From NCBI RefSeq assembly GCF_023093595.1, contig NZ_JALLIK010000099.1:27144-91143 (forward strand): a DNA stretch of 64,000 bases, written 5' to 3'. Shown piece after piece: positions 1-9,877 of this stretch. The first letter of the stretch is position 1. Each line of letters opens with the position of its first letter. A program made the translations under genes and the position numbers. The DNA comes from Thauera aromatica_A. GTDB taxonomy: Bacteria > Pseudomonadota > Gammaproteobacteria > Burkholderiales > Rhodocyclaceae. Under the pieces are notes generated by a model that saw nothing but the letters and a program-made list of their open reading frames with translations, was not told where the DNA came from and made no database searches.

Positions 1-764
1 CCGGGGCGCCGAGCGCGCCTTACGGCATCAACCTGATCCTGCACCGCTCGAATGTGCGCCTCGAAGAGGACCTGGCGACCATCGTGCGCCACCGGGTCCC
101 GCTGGTGATCACCAGCCTCGGCCATCCCGGCGAAGTGGTGAAGGCCGTGCATGGCTACGGCGGCGTGGTATTTTCCGACGTCATCCATGCCGAGCATGCG
201 CGCAAGGCGATCGCGGCCGGTGTCGATGGCATCATCGCGGTGTCGGCCGGCGCTGGCGGCCATGCCGGGACGCAGAGCCTGGTGAGCCTGGTCCGCGAGA
301 TCCGCGGCTTCTGGGACGGGGCCCTGGTCGCCGCCGGCAGCATCTCGGACGGTACCGCGATCCGCGCCGCGGAAGTGCTGGGGGCGGATTTCGCCTACAT
401 GGGCACCCGCTTCATCGCCACCCGCGAGGCGCTCGCCCCGGAGGCCTACAAGCGGATGCTGGTCGAGTGCGGGGCGTCCGCCATCGTCTATACCGACGCC
501 ATTTCCGGGACCAACGCCAACTACCTGTGGCCGAGCCTGGAGAAGGCCGGCTTCGTGCGCGAGGCATTGGTTGCCGGGACGGCCAAGGGCACGCTCCACG
601 ATCTCGGTAGCGAGGCCCGGGCATGGCGCGACGTGTGGAGCGCGGGGCAGGGCGTGGCCAGCATCGACGACGTTCCCCCGGTCGCCGCGCTGGTGGAGCG
701 GCTCGCCGCCGAGTACCAGCGCGCCTGCGCCCTGCCGCCCAGCGCGGCGCTGCGCGGGCGCTGA
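1..764 (+). CDS. Nitronate monooxygenase / 2-nitropropane dioxygenase family protein, 5'-truncated by the window edge
   Basis: The frame is open from base 3 without a start codon, so the N-terminus lies outside the window; the GTG at 54 is internal. The visible part is the C-terminal two thirds of an FMN-binding TIM barrel: a GAGGHAGT glycine-rich phosphate-binding loop and a GADFAYMGTRFIAT strand/loop, both characteristic of the NPD/nitronate monooxygenase family. Members oxidise alkyl nitronates with FMN and O2, but many are uncharacterised flavoproteins and some are enoyl-ACP reductases of the FabK type, so the substrate is not settled. It is convergent with the sigma-54 regulator, with only 4 bases between the stop codons. 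Confidence 0.85.
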   Translation, partial: GAPSAPYGINLILHRSNVRLEEDLATIVRHRVPLVITSLGHPGEVVKAVHGYGGVVFSDVIHAEHARKAIAAGVDGIIAVSAGAGGHAGTQSLVSLVREIRGFWDGALVAAGSISDGTAIRAAEVLGADFAYMGTRFIATREALAPEAYKRMLVECGASAIVYTDAISGTNANYLWPSLEKAGFVREALVAGTAKGTLHDLGSEARAWRDVWSAGQGVASIDDVPPVAALVERLAAEYQRACALPPSAALRGR

Positions 765-768
765 ACGT

Positions 769-2655
769 TCAGCTCCGCCCCAGGCGGCGGTACAGCGTGC
801 TGCGGCTGATGCCGAGCGCGCGCGCGGCGGCGCTGGCGTTGCCGCCGTGGCGCGCGAGTGCGGCGTGCACCGCGTCGTCGCGCGCGGCCGACGGGGCGGC
901 GTCGCGCAGGGTGGCGGGCAGGTGCTCCGGGGTCAGCAGGGTGCCGTCATCGACCAGCGCGAGCAGGGTGCGCAACAGGTTGTCGAGCTGACGCAGGTTG
1001 CCCGGCCACGGGTAGCGGCGGATGAAGGCGGCGAGCGCCGGCGACAGCGTGATTCCGCGCCGCGCGGCGCCGTGCGCAGCGAGCAGCGCGGCGGCGATCT
1101 GCGCCACGTCGCCGCGCTCGCGCAGCGGCGGCAGGCACAGCGGGTAATGGCCGAGGCGGTAATAGAGATCGGCACGGAAGCGCCCGGCGGCGACTTCCTG
1201 GGCGAGGTCGCGATGGGTCGCGGCGACGATGCGTACGTCCACCCGCTGGCCCGCGCCGCCGCCCAGCGGCTGCACCACGCGCTCCTGCAGCACCCGCAGC
1301 AGGCGGGCCTGCAGGCTCGCCGGCATGTCGCCGATCTCGTCGAGGAACAGCACGCCGCCGTCGGCCTCGCGCAGGCGGCCCTTGCTGCCCTGGCGGCGTG
1401 CACCGGTGAACGCGCCTTCCTCGTAGCCGAACAGTTCCGACTCGATCAGCCCTTCCGGGATCGCCGCGCAGTTCACCGCCACCAGCGCCTGGCGGTGGCG
1501 GCTGCCGGCGGCGTGCAGCGCCTGCACGAAGCGCTCCTTGCCGACCCCGGTCTCGCCCAGCAGCAGCACCGGAATGTCGGCTTCGAGCAGGCGGCGCGCG
1601 GTGTCGAGCAGGCCGGCGGGGAGGCCGACGTCGGCCACTGCCGGCGCTCCCGGCGCCGCGGCGGGCCTGCGCGGCGGCTCTGGCCGCGTCGCCGTGGCTG
1701 CGGCGGTGTGTGGCGGGGCCGGATGCGCCGCCTCGCGCGGGAGCGGGTCGGGACCGGCGCGGACGGGCAGCAGCTGCGCCGAGAACAGCTCGCCGCCGTG
1801 GCGCAGCGAGGCGACATGGATGCCGTGGCGGCTGAGCCAGTGCTCCAGGCTCTGCCCGCACAGCTGCGCGAAGCGCAGCCGCCCCAGCGCCGTCCAGTCG
1901 AGTCCGAGCGTAGCGAGGGCCGTGCGGCTGGCCGCGCGCAGCACGCCGTCGTCGTCAAAGCCGAGCCGGCCGCAGCGCGGGGTGGCGAGTAGCGCCGGGT
2001 CGGCGGCGAGGCGCAGTTCGTGGAGGCGGGCGGCGTCGCGGTCGAACAGGCCGTGCTCGATCCGACGCACCGCGGCCTCGACCTGCAGGCGGTGGGCGTC
2101 GTGCAGCCGCCGTGGCTGGCCGGAGACGTCGATCACCCCGAGCAGCCGCCCCTGCGCGTCGTGGACCGCCTGTGCGGTGCACGACAGCTGCCGGTTGCGC
2201 TCAAGGAAGTGCTCGGCGCCGCGCACGGTGGCCGCGCCGAGCACGAGCGCGGTGCCGATCGCGTTGGTGCCGCGCACGTCCTCGCGCCAGTCCATGCCCG
2301 GCGCCAGCGCGACCCGTTCGGCGCGGTCGAGGAAGTCCGGATGGCCCATCCGCTCCAGGATCAGCCCGCCGCGGTCGGCGACGATGACGACGTGGCCGTC
2401 GTCGAGCACGCCGTCGAACAGGGCGTCGATCGCCGGGCGTGCCAACTGCAGCCAGTCGGCGCTCTCCTCGCGGCGGGTGGTGAGCTCGGCCTCGGCCAGG
2501 CGCGACGGCGGCCGCCAGCGCCCGACATCGAGCCCCAGCCCCTGGCAGCGGCGCCACGAATGCAGGATCGGCTCGGGCACGCTGCGCACCGATACGTCGT
2601 CACCGTCGAGAAAACGGCGGCGGGCTTCGGCAAGGGGGAGAGACGGGGGTGTCAT
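769..2655 (-). CDS. Sigma-54-dependent transcriptional activator, AcoR type (GAF - AAA+ - Fis HTH)
   Basis: This is a bacterial enhancer-binding protein of about 628 residues. The N-terminal third is GAF-like and begins with a segment typical of the AcoR/acetoin-catabolism regulators (PEPILHSWRRCQGLGLD). The central AAA+ domain has Walker A GETGVGKE, the sigma-54-contacting GAFTGA loop and a Walker B LFLDEIGD. The C-terminus carries a Fis-type helix-turn-helix (NASAAARALGISRSTLYRRL). I chose the ATG at 2655 because GGAG lies 8 bases upstream; the frame is open further 5' but without family similarity. It is divergent from the aldehyde/alcohol dehydrogenase genes, and palindromes plus a -24/-12 promoter lie between, so it probably activates them. 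The inducer (acetoin, alcohol or aldehyde) is unknown. Confidence 0.93.
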   Translation of the reverse strand: MTPPSLPLAEARRRFLDGDDVSVRSVPEPILHSWRRCQGLGLDVGRWRPPSRLAEAELTTRREESADWLQLARPAIDALFDGVLDDGHVVIVADRGGLILERMGHPDFLDRAERVALAPGMDWREDVRGTNAIGTALVLGAATVRGAEHFLERNRQLSCTAQAVHDAQGRLLGVIDVSGQPRRLHDAHRLQVEAAVRRIEHGLFDRDAARLHELRLAADPALLATPRCGRLGFDDDGVLRAASRTALATLGLDWTALGRLRFAQLCGQSLEHWLSRHGIHVASLRHGGELFSAQLLPVRAGPDPLPREAAHPAPPHTAAATATRPEPPRRPAAAPGAPAVADVGLPAGLLDTARRLLEADIPVLLLGETGVGKERFVQALHAAGSRHRQALVAVNCAAIPEGLIESELFGYEEGAFTGARRQGSKGRLREADGGVLFLDEIGDMPASLQARLLRVLQERVVQPLGGGAGQRVDVRIVAATHRDLAQEVAAGRFRADLYYRLGHYPLCLPPLRERGDVAQIAAALLAAHGAARRGITLSPALAAFIRRYPWPGNLRQLDNLLRTLLALVDDGTLLTPEHLPATLRDAAPSAARDDAVHAALARHGGNASAAARALGISRSTLYRRLGRS

Positions 2656-2670
2656 CGGTGCTGCTCCGGG

Positions 2671-2682
2671 TGTCGCGCGACA
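2671..2682. promoter_or_regulatory. Candidate activator site 1: perfect 12-bp palindrome
   Basis: TGTCGCGCGACA is a perfect palindrome. It has the same TGTCGC/GCGACA half-sites as the longer palindrome that starts next to it. It lies just upstream of the sigma-54 activator gene and about 170 bases upstream of the -24/-12 promoter, the usual distance for an enhancer. Assignment to this regulator is inferred. Confidence 0.6.
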
Positions 2683-2705
2683 GGTGTCGCGGGCCGCGAC
2701 ACCTG
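2681..2705. promoter_or_regulatory. Candidate activator site 2: perfect 12-bp inverted repeat with 1-base centre
   Basis: Arms CAGGTGTCGCGG and CCGCGACACCTG flank a single G at 2693; all 12 pairs match. The inner TGTCGC...GCGACA half-sites repeat those of the neighbouring palindrome, making a tandem enhancer. Position and symmetry fit an upstream activating sequence for the adjacent AcoR-type regulator. Confidence 0.7.
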
Positions 2706-2854
2706 CGGGAAGGTCGTGGGCCCGATTATGCGCCGCCGCCCGGCCGAGTGCGGCGGCGGAAATAAGGAAGTTTTTCTGCGGCGCAATAATTTTCTCCAAA
2801 CAAATCCGACGGCAAAGGCGTGCAGCGATGTTGCGCTGCAGGAGGTCGGACGGC

Positions 2855-2870
2855 TGGCACGCTCCATGCA
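2855..2870 (+). promoter_or_regulatory. Sigma-54 (-24/-12) promoter for the aldehyde/alcohol dehydrogenase genes
   Basis: TGGCACG-N4-ATGCA matches the consensus TGGCACG-N4-TTGCA with one mismatch. The invariant GG (2856-2857) and GC (2868-2869) are separated by the required 10 bases. It lies about 50 bases upstream of the aldehyde dehydrogenase start, downstream of the tandem palindromes and of an AT-rich stretch (about 2758-2805) that could be a bend. Confidence 0.82.
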
Positions 2871-2918
2871 CTGTCTTGCCTACATCCGCAGGGATGCAAT
2901 AACCACAGGAGGAAGATG

Positions 2919-4433
<1,515 letters not shown>

Positions 4434-4571
4434 ACGTCGCGCCCCGCCTTTCCCCGGCGGTGGCGCCCGGCATCCGCCGGTCGCGGGCGCCGGCTGCAGG
4501 GCGGGGGCACGATCCCGCTGCATTTCCGACACCAGACTGCTGTCCAGATCCCATCCAAAGGAAACCCGATC

Positions 4572-5723
4572 ATGAGCACGACCACTTTCTTCATTCCCCC
4601 CGTCAACCTGATGGGCGCCGGCTGCCTCGCCGAGGCGGTGAGCGCAATCCGCGGCTACGGCTTTCGCCACGCCCTGATCGTCACCGATGCCGGCCTCGCC
4701 CGCGCCGGTGTCGCCGCCAAGGTCGCGGGCCTGCTCGCCGCGCACGACATCCAGGCGACGGTGTTCGACGGTGCGCAGCCGAACCCGACCGTCGCCAACG
4801 TCGACGCCGGGCTCGCGTTGCTGCGCGCCAAAGGCTGCGACTGCGTGATCTCGCTCGGCGGCGGCTCGCCGCACGACTGCGCCAAGGGCATCGCGCTGGT
4901 CGCGGCCAACGGCGGGCGGATCGGCGACTACGAGGGCGTCGACAAGTCGGCCAGGCCCCAGCTGCCGCTGATCGCGATCAACACCACCGCCGGCACCGCG
5001 AGCGAGATGACGCGCTTTTGCATCATCACCGACGAGGCGCGCCACATCAAGATGGCGATCGTCGACCGCAACGTCACCCCGATCCTGTCGGTCAACGACC
5101 CCTCGCTGATGCTCGCCAAGCCGGCGGCGCTGACCGCCGCCACCGGCATGGACGCCCTCACCCACGCGGTCGAGGCCTACGTGTCCACCGCGGCGACGCC
5201 GATCACCGACGCCTGCGCGCTGAAGGCGGTGGCGCTGATCGCGGCCAACCTGCGCCGCGCCGTGGCCGACGGCCAGGACCTCGAAGCGCGCGAACAGATG
5301 GCCTACGCCCAGTTCCTCGCCGGGATGGCGTTCAACAACGCCTCGCTCGGCTACGTCCATGCAATGGCGCACCAACTCGGCGGCTTCTACGATCTGCCGC
5401 ACGGAGTGTGCAACGCGGTGCTGCTGCCCCATGTTGAAGCGTTCAACGCCCCCGTCGCTGCCGCCCGCCTGGCCGAGGTCGCGCGCGCGATGGGGGCCGA
5501 GCTCGGCGGGCTCGACGAGGCCGCCGGTGCCGAGCGCTGTCTTGCCGAGATCCGCAAGCTCGCCGCCGACGTCGGCATTCCGGCCGGGCTCGCCCAGCTC
5601 GGGGTCAAGGCCGGGGACATCCCGACCCTTGCCGCCAACGCGCTCAAGGACGCCTGCGGGCTGACCAACCCGCGCCCCGCGGATCAGGTCGAGATCGAAG
5701 CGATCTTCCGCGGCGCGCTGTAA
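4572..5723 (+). CDS. Iron-containing (group III) NAD-dependent alcohol dehydrogenase
   Basis: A 383-residue protein with the full length of the Fe-ADH family (AdhB/YiaY/1,3-propanediol dehydrogenase type). The N-terminal dinucleotide fold has GGGSPHDCAKGIAL. The C-terminal helical domain carries the metal ligands, with His in DALTHAVEAY and in GYVHAMAHQLGG and DLPHGVCNA plus an upstream Asp. An AAAGGA ribosome site precedes the ATG. It lies downstream of the aldehyde dehydrogenase on the same strand, with no terminator recognised between them, so both are probably driven by the sigma-54 promoter at 2855. Ethanol or a related primary alcohol is the likely substrate, by inference. Confidence 0.93.
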   Translation: MSTTTFFIPPVNLMGAGCLAEAVSAIRGYGFRHALIVTDAGLARAGVAAKVAGLLAAHDIQATVFDGAQPNPTVANVDAGLALLRAKGCDCVISLGGGSPHDCAKGIALVAANGGRIGDYEGVDKSARPQLPLIAINTTAGTASEMTRFCIITDEARHIKMAIVDRNVTPILSVNDPSLMLAKPAALTAATGMDALTHAVEAYVSTAATPITDACALKAVALIAANLRRAVADGQDLEAREQMAYAQFLAGMAFNNASLGYVHAMAHQLGGFYDLPHGVCNAVLLPHVEAFNAPVAAARLAEVARAMGAELGGLDEAAGAERCLAEIRKLAADVGIPAGLAQLGVKAGDIPTLAANALKDACGLTNPRPADQVEIEAIFRGAL

Positions 5724-6003
5724 CGAAGGGAACCGGGCGGGGGTGTTCTGCCGCCGCCCCTCAGGGCAGGCCTGGGGCCGGGCGTTCTCCTTGCCGGCAC
5801 GGGAGCGGGCGCAGCGGCGGTTGCGGTGGCCGCCTTCGGTGATCGGTGCGAACGGGCTGCCGCAGCGCCTGCGTGCACCGGGCGCGCGGTTTGTGCCCGG
5901 GCCGGCGTGTGCGCGGCCTTCACGCTTGCTTCTGATGCGCGGGCGGCCGATAGTACGGGCTTGGGAGTGTCTTCCCCGCCGTTTTTTCGGAGCTTGTCCC
6001 CCC

Positions 6004-6228
6004 ATGAGTGCCTGGAGCTGTCCTCACGACCTCAACGGTATCTGCCAGCGCGTGCGCGGCGCGATCTGCTCGCCCGGCATGCGTGGTTGCGAACTCGAAG
6101 GCAAGGTACGTTTTGCCCGCGAAGAGATGAATCAGCCGCGCAAGCCGGTGAAGGCGTCGGCGGTCGCACCCGAGCCGGTGCGCAAGGCCAACGCCTCCGC
6201 CGCACCCCGCCGCCGCTTGCCGTTCTGA
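6004..6228 (+). CDS. Small Cys-containing conserved protein of unknown function
   Basis: A 74-residue product starting at ATG 6004. The first half is Cys-rich (SCPHDLNGICQRV, then GAICSPGMRGCELEG), with five Cys in about 30 residues plus one His, which could bind a metal. The second half is a basic, Pro/Ala-rich tail. The frame is open upstream to 5743, but that extension is low-complexity and looks like chance GC-rich reading. I recall similar short proteins in related betaproteobacteria, but no function. It is convergent with mutY, 20 bases apart. The 280 bases upstream hold no other recognisable gene. Confidence 0.6.
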   Translation: MSAWSCPHDLNGICQRVRGAICSPGMRGCELEGKVRFAREEMNQPRKPVKASAVAPEPVRKANASAAPRRRLPF

Positions 6229-6248
6229 AGCGGAATTCCGCTGCGCCG

Positions 6249-7337
6249 TCAGCGCGGCGATGAGCCTGCGCTGCTTGCGCAAAACAGATCGATGCCGGCG
6301 ACGGCATCGAGGATCTTGCGCACCGCGGCCGGCAGCGCCGCCTGTTCCAGGGCGGCGAACGCCTGCCAGTGCAGGGCGCCGTCGTCGGCCGCTGCCCCTG
6401 CGGCGGGGGGCGCGGCGCGCAGCAGCACCGGCTGGATGTCGAGTACGAAGTGGGTGAAAGCATGGGTTAGCGGCGCCAGCGGGGCGCCCTCGACGCAGGC
6501 GAGGCCGGTGCGTCCACGCACCCAGGTGGCGGGGTCTGCCGCATCCGCGGGGATTTCCGGCAGGGCGAGCAGACCGCCCCAGATTCCGCTGGGGGGACGG
6601 CGCTCGAGCAGGACTTCGCGGCCGCGGACCAGTACCGCGAAGCGCGCACTGCGTCGCGGTACCGCCTTTTTCGGGCGCGCTGCAGGAAGCTCGGCGATGC
6701 GGCCGGTGCGCCGGGCGATGCAGTCGCCCTGGAACGGGCAGCGCGCGCAGGTCGGCCGGGCGCGGGTGCATACGGTGGCGCCGAGGTCCATCTGGGCCTG
6801 GATGTAGCGCCCGGGTTCGGGTTCCGGCAGCAGCGACTCGGCCAGCGCCCACAGGCGGCTTTCCACCGCCTTGTCGCCGGGAAAACCCTCGATGCCGAAG
6901 ATCCGGCACAGCACGCGCTTGACGTTGCCGTCGAGAATCGCGGCGCGCTCGCCGTAGGCGAAGGCGGCGATCGCCGCCGCGGTCGAGCGGCCGACGCCGG
7001 GCAGGGTGGCGATCGTGGCCGCCGTGCGCGGGAAAACACCGCCATGCTCCGTCATCACCACCTGTGCGGCGCGGTGCAGGTTGCGTGCGCGGGCGTAATA
7101 GCCGAGCCCGCTCCACAGCGCCATGACGTCTTCCACCGGCGCCGCAGCGAGGCTGGCGATGTCGGGGAGGCGCGCGAGGAAGCGCTGGTAGTAGGGAATC
7201 ACGGTGTCGACCTGGGTCTGCTGCAGCATGATCTCCGACAGCCAGATGCGGTAGGGGTCATGCCCGCCCTGCCAGGGCAGGTCGTGGCGGCCGTGTTTGC
7301 GCTGCCAGGCGACGAGGCGGGTGGCGAATTCGCTCAT
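6249..7337 (-). CDS. mutY: A/G-specific adenine DNA glycosylase MutY
   Basis: About 362 residues. It removes adenine mispaired with 8-oxoguanine. The N-terminal domain has the helix-hairpin-helix region LPGVGRSTAAAI and the iron-sulfur cluster loop with Cys spacing C-x6-C-x2-C-x5-C (CTRARPTCARCPFQGDC). The C-terminal part is a NUDIX-like domain that recognises 8-oxoG. The conserved early segment LPWQGGHDPYRIWLSEIMLQQ is present. The start is ATG 7337; upstream codons lack family similarity. It is divergent from the flavin reductase gene, 184 bases apart. Confidence 0.96.
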   Translation of the reverse strand: MSEFATRLVAWQRKHGRHDLPWQGGHDPYRIWLSEIMLQQTQVDTVIPYYQRFLARLPDIASLAAAPVEDVMALWSGLGYYARARNLHRAAQVVMTEHGGVFPRTAATIATLPGVGRSTAAAIAAFAYGERAAILDGNVKRVLCRIFGIEGFPGDKAVESRLWALAESLLPEPEPGRYIQAQMDLGATVCTRARPTCARCPFQGDCIARRTGRIAELPAARPKKAVPRRSARFAVLVRGREVLLERRPPSGIWGGLLALPEIPADAADPATWVRGRTGLACVEGAPLAPLTHAFTHFVLDIQPVLLRAAPPAAGAAADDGALHWQAFAALEQAALPAAVRKILDAVAGIDLFCASSAGSSPR

Positions 7338-7521
7338 GTTGCGGTTTTCCAAGTATTTTTCTGCGCGGCGGGAGGCGCCTCCGAGGCCGGCGGGTGATGC
7401 ACGAAGGATTCGACCCTTGGGAGGCGTGCCGGGTGACCTCGACGTCCGGGGGAGGGCCGGTGATAATCGGCGCTTCGATCGCATAACCCTGAAGCGCGGA
7501 CCGACCGCGACCGTTCCTCAT

Positions 7522-8019
7522 ATGACCCAGCAGACTTTTTCCGACGAAGATGCGGCGCGCCGCTTCCGCAACGCGCTCGGCATGTTCGCCACCGGCATTA
7601 CGGTGGTGACCGCGCGCACGCCTGCCGGCGAACCGATCGGCCTCACGGTGAATTCCTTCAACTCGGTGTCGCTCGATCCGCCGCTGATCGTCTGGAGCCT
7701 GTCGAACGATCTGCCCAGCCGGCCGCTGTTCGAAGCCTGCGAATACTACGCGATCAACGTCCTCGCCGAAGACCAGATCGAGCTTTCGCAACGCTTCGCC
7801 AGTCGCGCCGGCGATCGCTTCAGCGGCCTCGAGTACGAGCAGGGCGTCGGCGGCGTGCCGCTGCTCGAGGGCTGCTGCGCGCGCTTCGAGTGCCGCAATA
7901 CCGTGCGCCATGCCGGCGGCGATCACGTCGTGTTCATCAGTGAAGTGATCGGCTTCGACCGCGAAGAGCGCCTGCCGCTGCTGTATTTCAGCGGCACCTA
8001 CCGGCGTCTGGCGGGCTGA
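7522..8019 (+). CDS. Flavin reductase domain protein (FMN-binding split barrel)
   Basis: A 165-residue protein of the flavin reductase-like family (HpaC/ActVB type) that reduces FMN or FAD with NAD(P)H, often for a two-component monooxygenase. The typical start FRNALGMFATGITVVTAR is followed by the FMN-contacting stretch LTVNSFNSVSLDPPLIVWSL and, later, GGDHVVFISEV with a His typical of the fold. ATG 7522 fits the family N-terminus; the frame extends upstream without similarity. No partner monooxygenase lies beside it. Its 3' end overlaps the convergent hupK-like gene by 32 bases. Confidence 0.88.
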   Translation: MTQQTFSDEDAARRFRNALGMFATGITVVTARTPAGEPIGLTVNSFNSVSLDPPLIVWSLSNDLPSRPLFEACEYYAINVLAEDQIELSQRFASRAGDRFSGLEYEQGVGGVPLLEGCCARFECRNTVRHAGGDHVVFISEVIGFDREERLPLLYFSGTYRRLAG

Positions 8020-9190
8020 GCGCAGCGCCGCTACCCGGTTCGCCGGATGACGCCTCGACCACCTCGATCACGTGCGGCAGCGAAGGGTCGAGCGCGAGCG
8101 CCAGTACCGACAGGCGCTGCAGGGCGGCGGCGTGGTCTTCCGGTCCGCTGCCGGGGCTCATCGCCTCGCGGTAGAACACGCCGTCCGGATGCAGGTTCCA
8201 GGCCCCCGCGGGAATGATCGCGCAGTCGGCGATCACGCCTTCCGCCAGGCGCACCCAGCACAACAGCACGCCGCGCGCGGTTTCCACCCGGGCCAGGCCC
8301 GCGCCCGCCCCGGCGGCGGTCGCGTCGAGCAGCGCAGGCACATCGTCGGTGAAGGGGTAGCGCATCCGGCTGGCGCAGTCGGCGACTTCGATCGCCTTGG
8401 CCAGCAGGCGGGCGGAGACGCGGTGGCCGCGGTCGAGCAGCAGGCGTACCAGGGGGGACGCGGCGTGGCGCGCCAGCGGCCCGGTTTCGGCAGGCTCGCC
8501 GGCGTAGGTGGGGCGGGCGATGAACTCCGCGCTCGGCCAGCCGCCGACGGCCGTGGCCCAGGCCGCGGCGCTCAGGGTGCCGAGCAAGGGTACGGCGGCG
8601 CCGCAGGGCGGCCCGCTGGCACCGAGCGCGATCAGCTCCGCCATGATCGAACCGAGGCTGCCGCCGGCGTTCACCCGTTCGATGAATTCACCGATGCCGT
8701 GGGGCATGCGGATCTGGTTGAAGAAACCGGCGAGCAGCTCGCGTGCGACGAGGTCGAGGACTTCGCCACCGAGCGCGAACGCGGTTTCCGCGCCGTGGGG
8801 AGTGATCAGACGGCGGTGGAATTCGGCGAAGCGGCTGTGGCGGGCGTCGAAGCCGAATTGCTGTGGCCAGTCGATCAGCAGGCGGCGCAGGTGGGTGTCG
8901 ACGGCCTCGGCCGCCAGCTCGCGCTCGATCACGAACCAGGTGTCACGGGATGGTGCGCGCTCGCCTGCCGCCGCCTGGCAGGCGAGCGCGAGCGCACGGG
9001 TATGGGCCCGCGGACTGTGGCTGGCCTGTTCGCCGAGCTGGCGCAGTGCGGTGGCCGGTTCGAGGCCGATCACCGAATCGCCCATCCAGCCGCGTGCGGG
9101 CAGGGACATCTCGATGCGGCCGATGTGTCCGCCGGTGCGATGGGCGGTGATGTGGATCGGCGGGCGATCCGTCGTTGGGGTGTCGGGCAT
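7988..9190 (-). CDS. hupK: HupK-like [NiFe]-hydrogenase expression/formation protein (large-subunit paralogue)
   Basis: A protein of about 400 residues distantly resembling the [NiFe]-hydrogenase large subunit. It has a segment like ...ARVETARGVLLCWVRLAEG and, later, IPAGAWNLHPDGVFYREA, which correspond to conserved stretches of that fold. The Cys motifs that bind the NiFe centre (RxCGxxC, DPCxxC) are absent. That combination is typical of HupK/HoxV, thought to act as a scaffold or chaperone when the Fe(CN)2CO unit is delivered. The start is ATG 9190; the long upstream extension has no similarity. It lies about 6.5 kb from the hyp cluster, separated by unrelated genes. The exact family is my judgement from the visible pattern. 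Confidence 0.7.
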   Translation of the reverse strand: MPDTPTTDRPPIHITAHRTGGHIGRIEMSLPARGWMGDSVIGLEPATALRQLGEQASHSPRAHTRALALACQAAAGERAPSRDTWFVIERELAAEAVDTHLRRLLIDWPQQFGFDARHSRFAEFHRRLITPHGAETAFALGGEVLDLVARELLAGFFNQIRMPHGIGEFIERVNAGGSLGSIMAELIALGASGPPCGAAVPLLGTLSAAAWATAVGGWPSAEFIARPTYAGEPAETGPLARHAASPLVRLLLDRGHRVSARLLAKAIEVADCASRMRYPFTDDVPALLDATAAGAGAGLARVETARGVLLCWVRLAEGVIADCAIIPAGAWNLHPDGVFYREAMSPGSGPEDHAAALQRLSVLALALDPSLPHVIEVVEASSGEPGSGAALSPPDAGRCR

Positions 9191-9516
9191 GCTCGAATCC
9201 GGCCGGAGTATCCAGTGCGTGGCGCAAGGATAGCGCGCATCGCTGCTTCGTGAAGCGGCGATGCGCGGCATGGCGGGCGCTTTCGCGGCGATCCGGGGAA
9301 TGCTCGTCTCCGATCCCGCGAGCCCGCGCCGTGCTGGTGGCGTGGAGCGTGAAAACACGGTGCGAATCGTGCATTCGTACCCGGCTTGCGTTAGGGTAGC
9401 CCCCTGCCGCAGCCCGAACATCGGGAAGCGCCCCGGATTCGGCCGCGGTGCTAGAATCCGCGCAGACCGGATCATCCCGGACAATCCGAATCCATTCACA
9501 CCAATCGAGGAAAAGC
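9191..9516. other. Divergent spacer between the hupK-like gene and the HU gene
   Basis: No coding signal is convincing in these 326 bases. A TAGAAT -10-like hexamer at 9452-9457 precedes the HU gene by about 60 bases, but no good -35 is visible at the usual distance. A GAGG ribosome site at 9507-9510 serves the HU gene. Confidence 0.5.
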
Positions 9517-9792
9517 ATGAATAAAGGTGAATTCGTCGAAGCCCTGGCCGACCGCCTGGATGTTTCCCGCGCTCAGGCCGACCGCGCGCTGTCGGCTGTG
9601 CTCGACATCATCGCCGAGCAACTCGCCAAGGGCGAAAAGGTCGCCTTCACCGGCTTCGGCTCCTTCGAGGTCTCCGAGCGCGCCGCCCGCACCGGCCGTA
9701 ATCCCCAGACGGGTGCCGCGATCGAAATCGCCGCTTCCAGCGTTCCCAAGTTCACCGCCGGCGCCACCCTCAAGTCCGCCGTCAACAAGTAA
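9517..9792 (+). CDS. hupB: DNA-binding protein HU, beta type
   Basis: A 91-residue nucleoid protein. It begins MNKGEFVEALADRLDVSRAQ and has the family core GEKVAFTGFGSFEVSERAAR followed by the DNA-contacting arm RTGRNPQTG, ending with the usual Lys. It dimerises and bends DNA without much sequence preference. It is preceded by GAGG (9507-9510) and followed by a perfect terminator, so it is monocistronic. Confidence 0.96.
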   Translation: MNKGEFVEALADRLDVSRAQADRALSAVLDIIAEQLAKGEKVAFTGFGSFEVSERAARTGRNPQTGAAIEIAASSVPKFTAGATLKSAVNK

Positions 9793-9814
9793 CACCCGGA
9801 GCAGCCGCTTCCAG

Positions 9815-9846
9815 ACGGGCCGGCGCATGATGCGCCGGCCCGTTTT
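9815..9846 (+). terminator. Intrinsic terminator of the HU gene
   Basis: A perfect 13-bp stem (9815-9827 with 9831-9843, arm ACGGGCCGGCGCA) with loop TGA is followed directly by TTT. It starts 22 bases after the HU stop codon. Confidence 0.92.
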
Positions 9847-9877
9847 CCTGCGGCCTGTCCGTTGTTGCATTTTCCTG

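Noticed and set aside
2755..2810. IHF site in the AT-rich stretch between the sigma-54 enhancers and promoter
   Set aside because: The location is right, but I could not find a convincing match to WATCAA-N4-TTR on either strand.
5724..6003. Coding extension of the small Cys-rich protein to 5743
   Set aside because: The added 87 residues are Arg/Pro/Gly-rich with no pattern, while conserved-looking sequence begins at the ATG at 6004.
9421..9460. Sigma-70 promoter for the HU gene around TAGAAT
   Set aside because: The -10 is reasonable, but no -35 hexamer is visible 16-18 bases upstream, so it was only mentioned in the spacer note.
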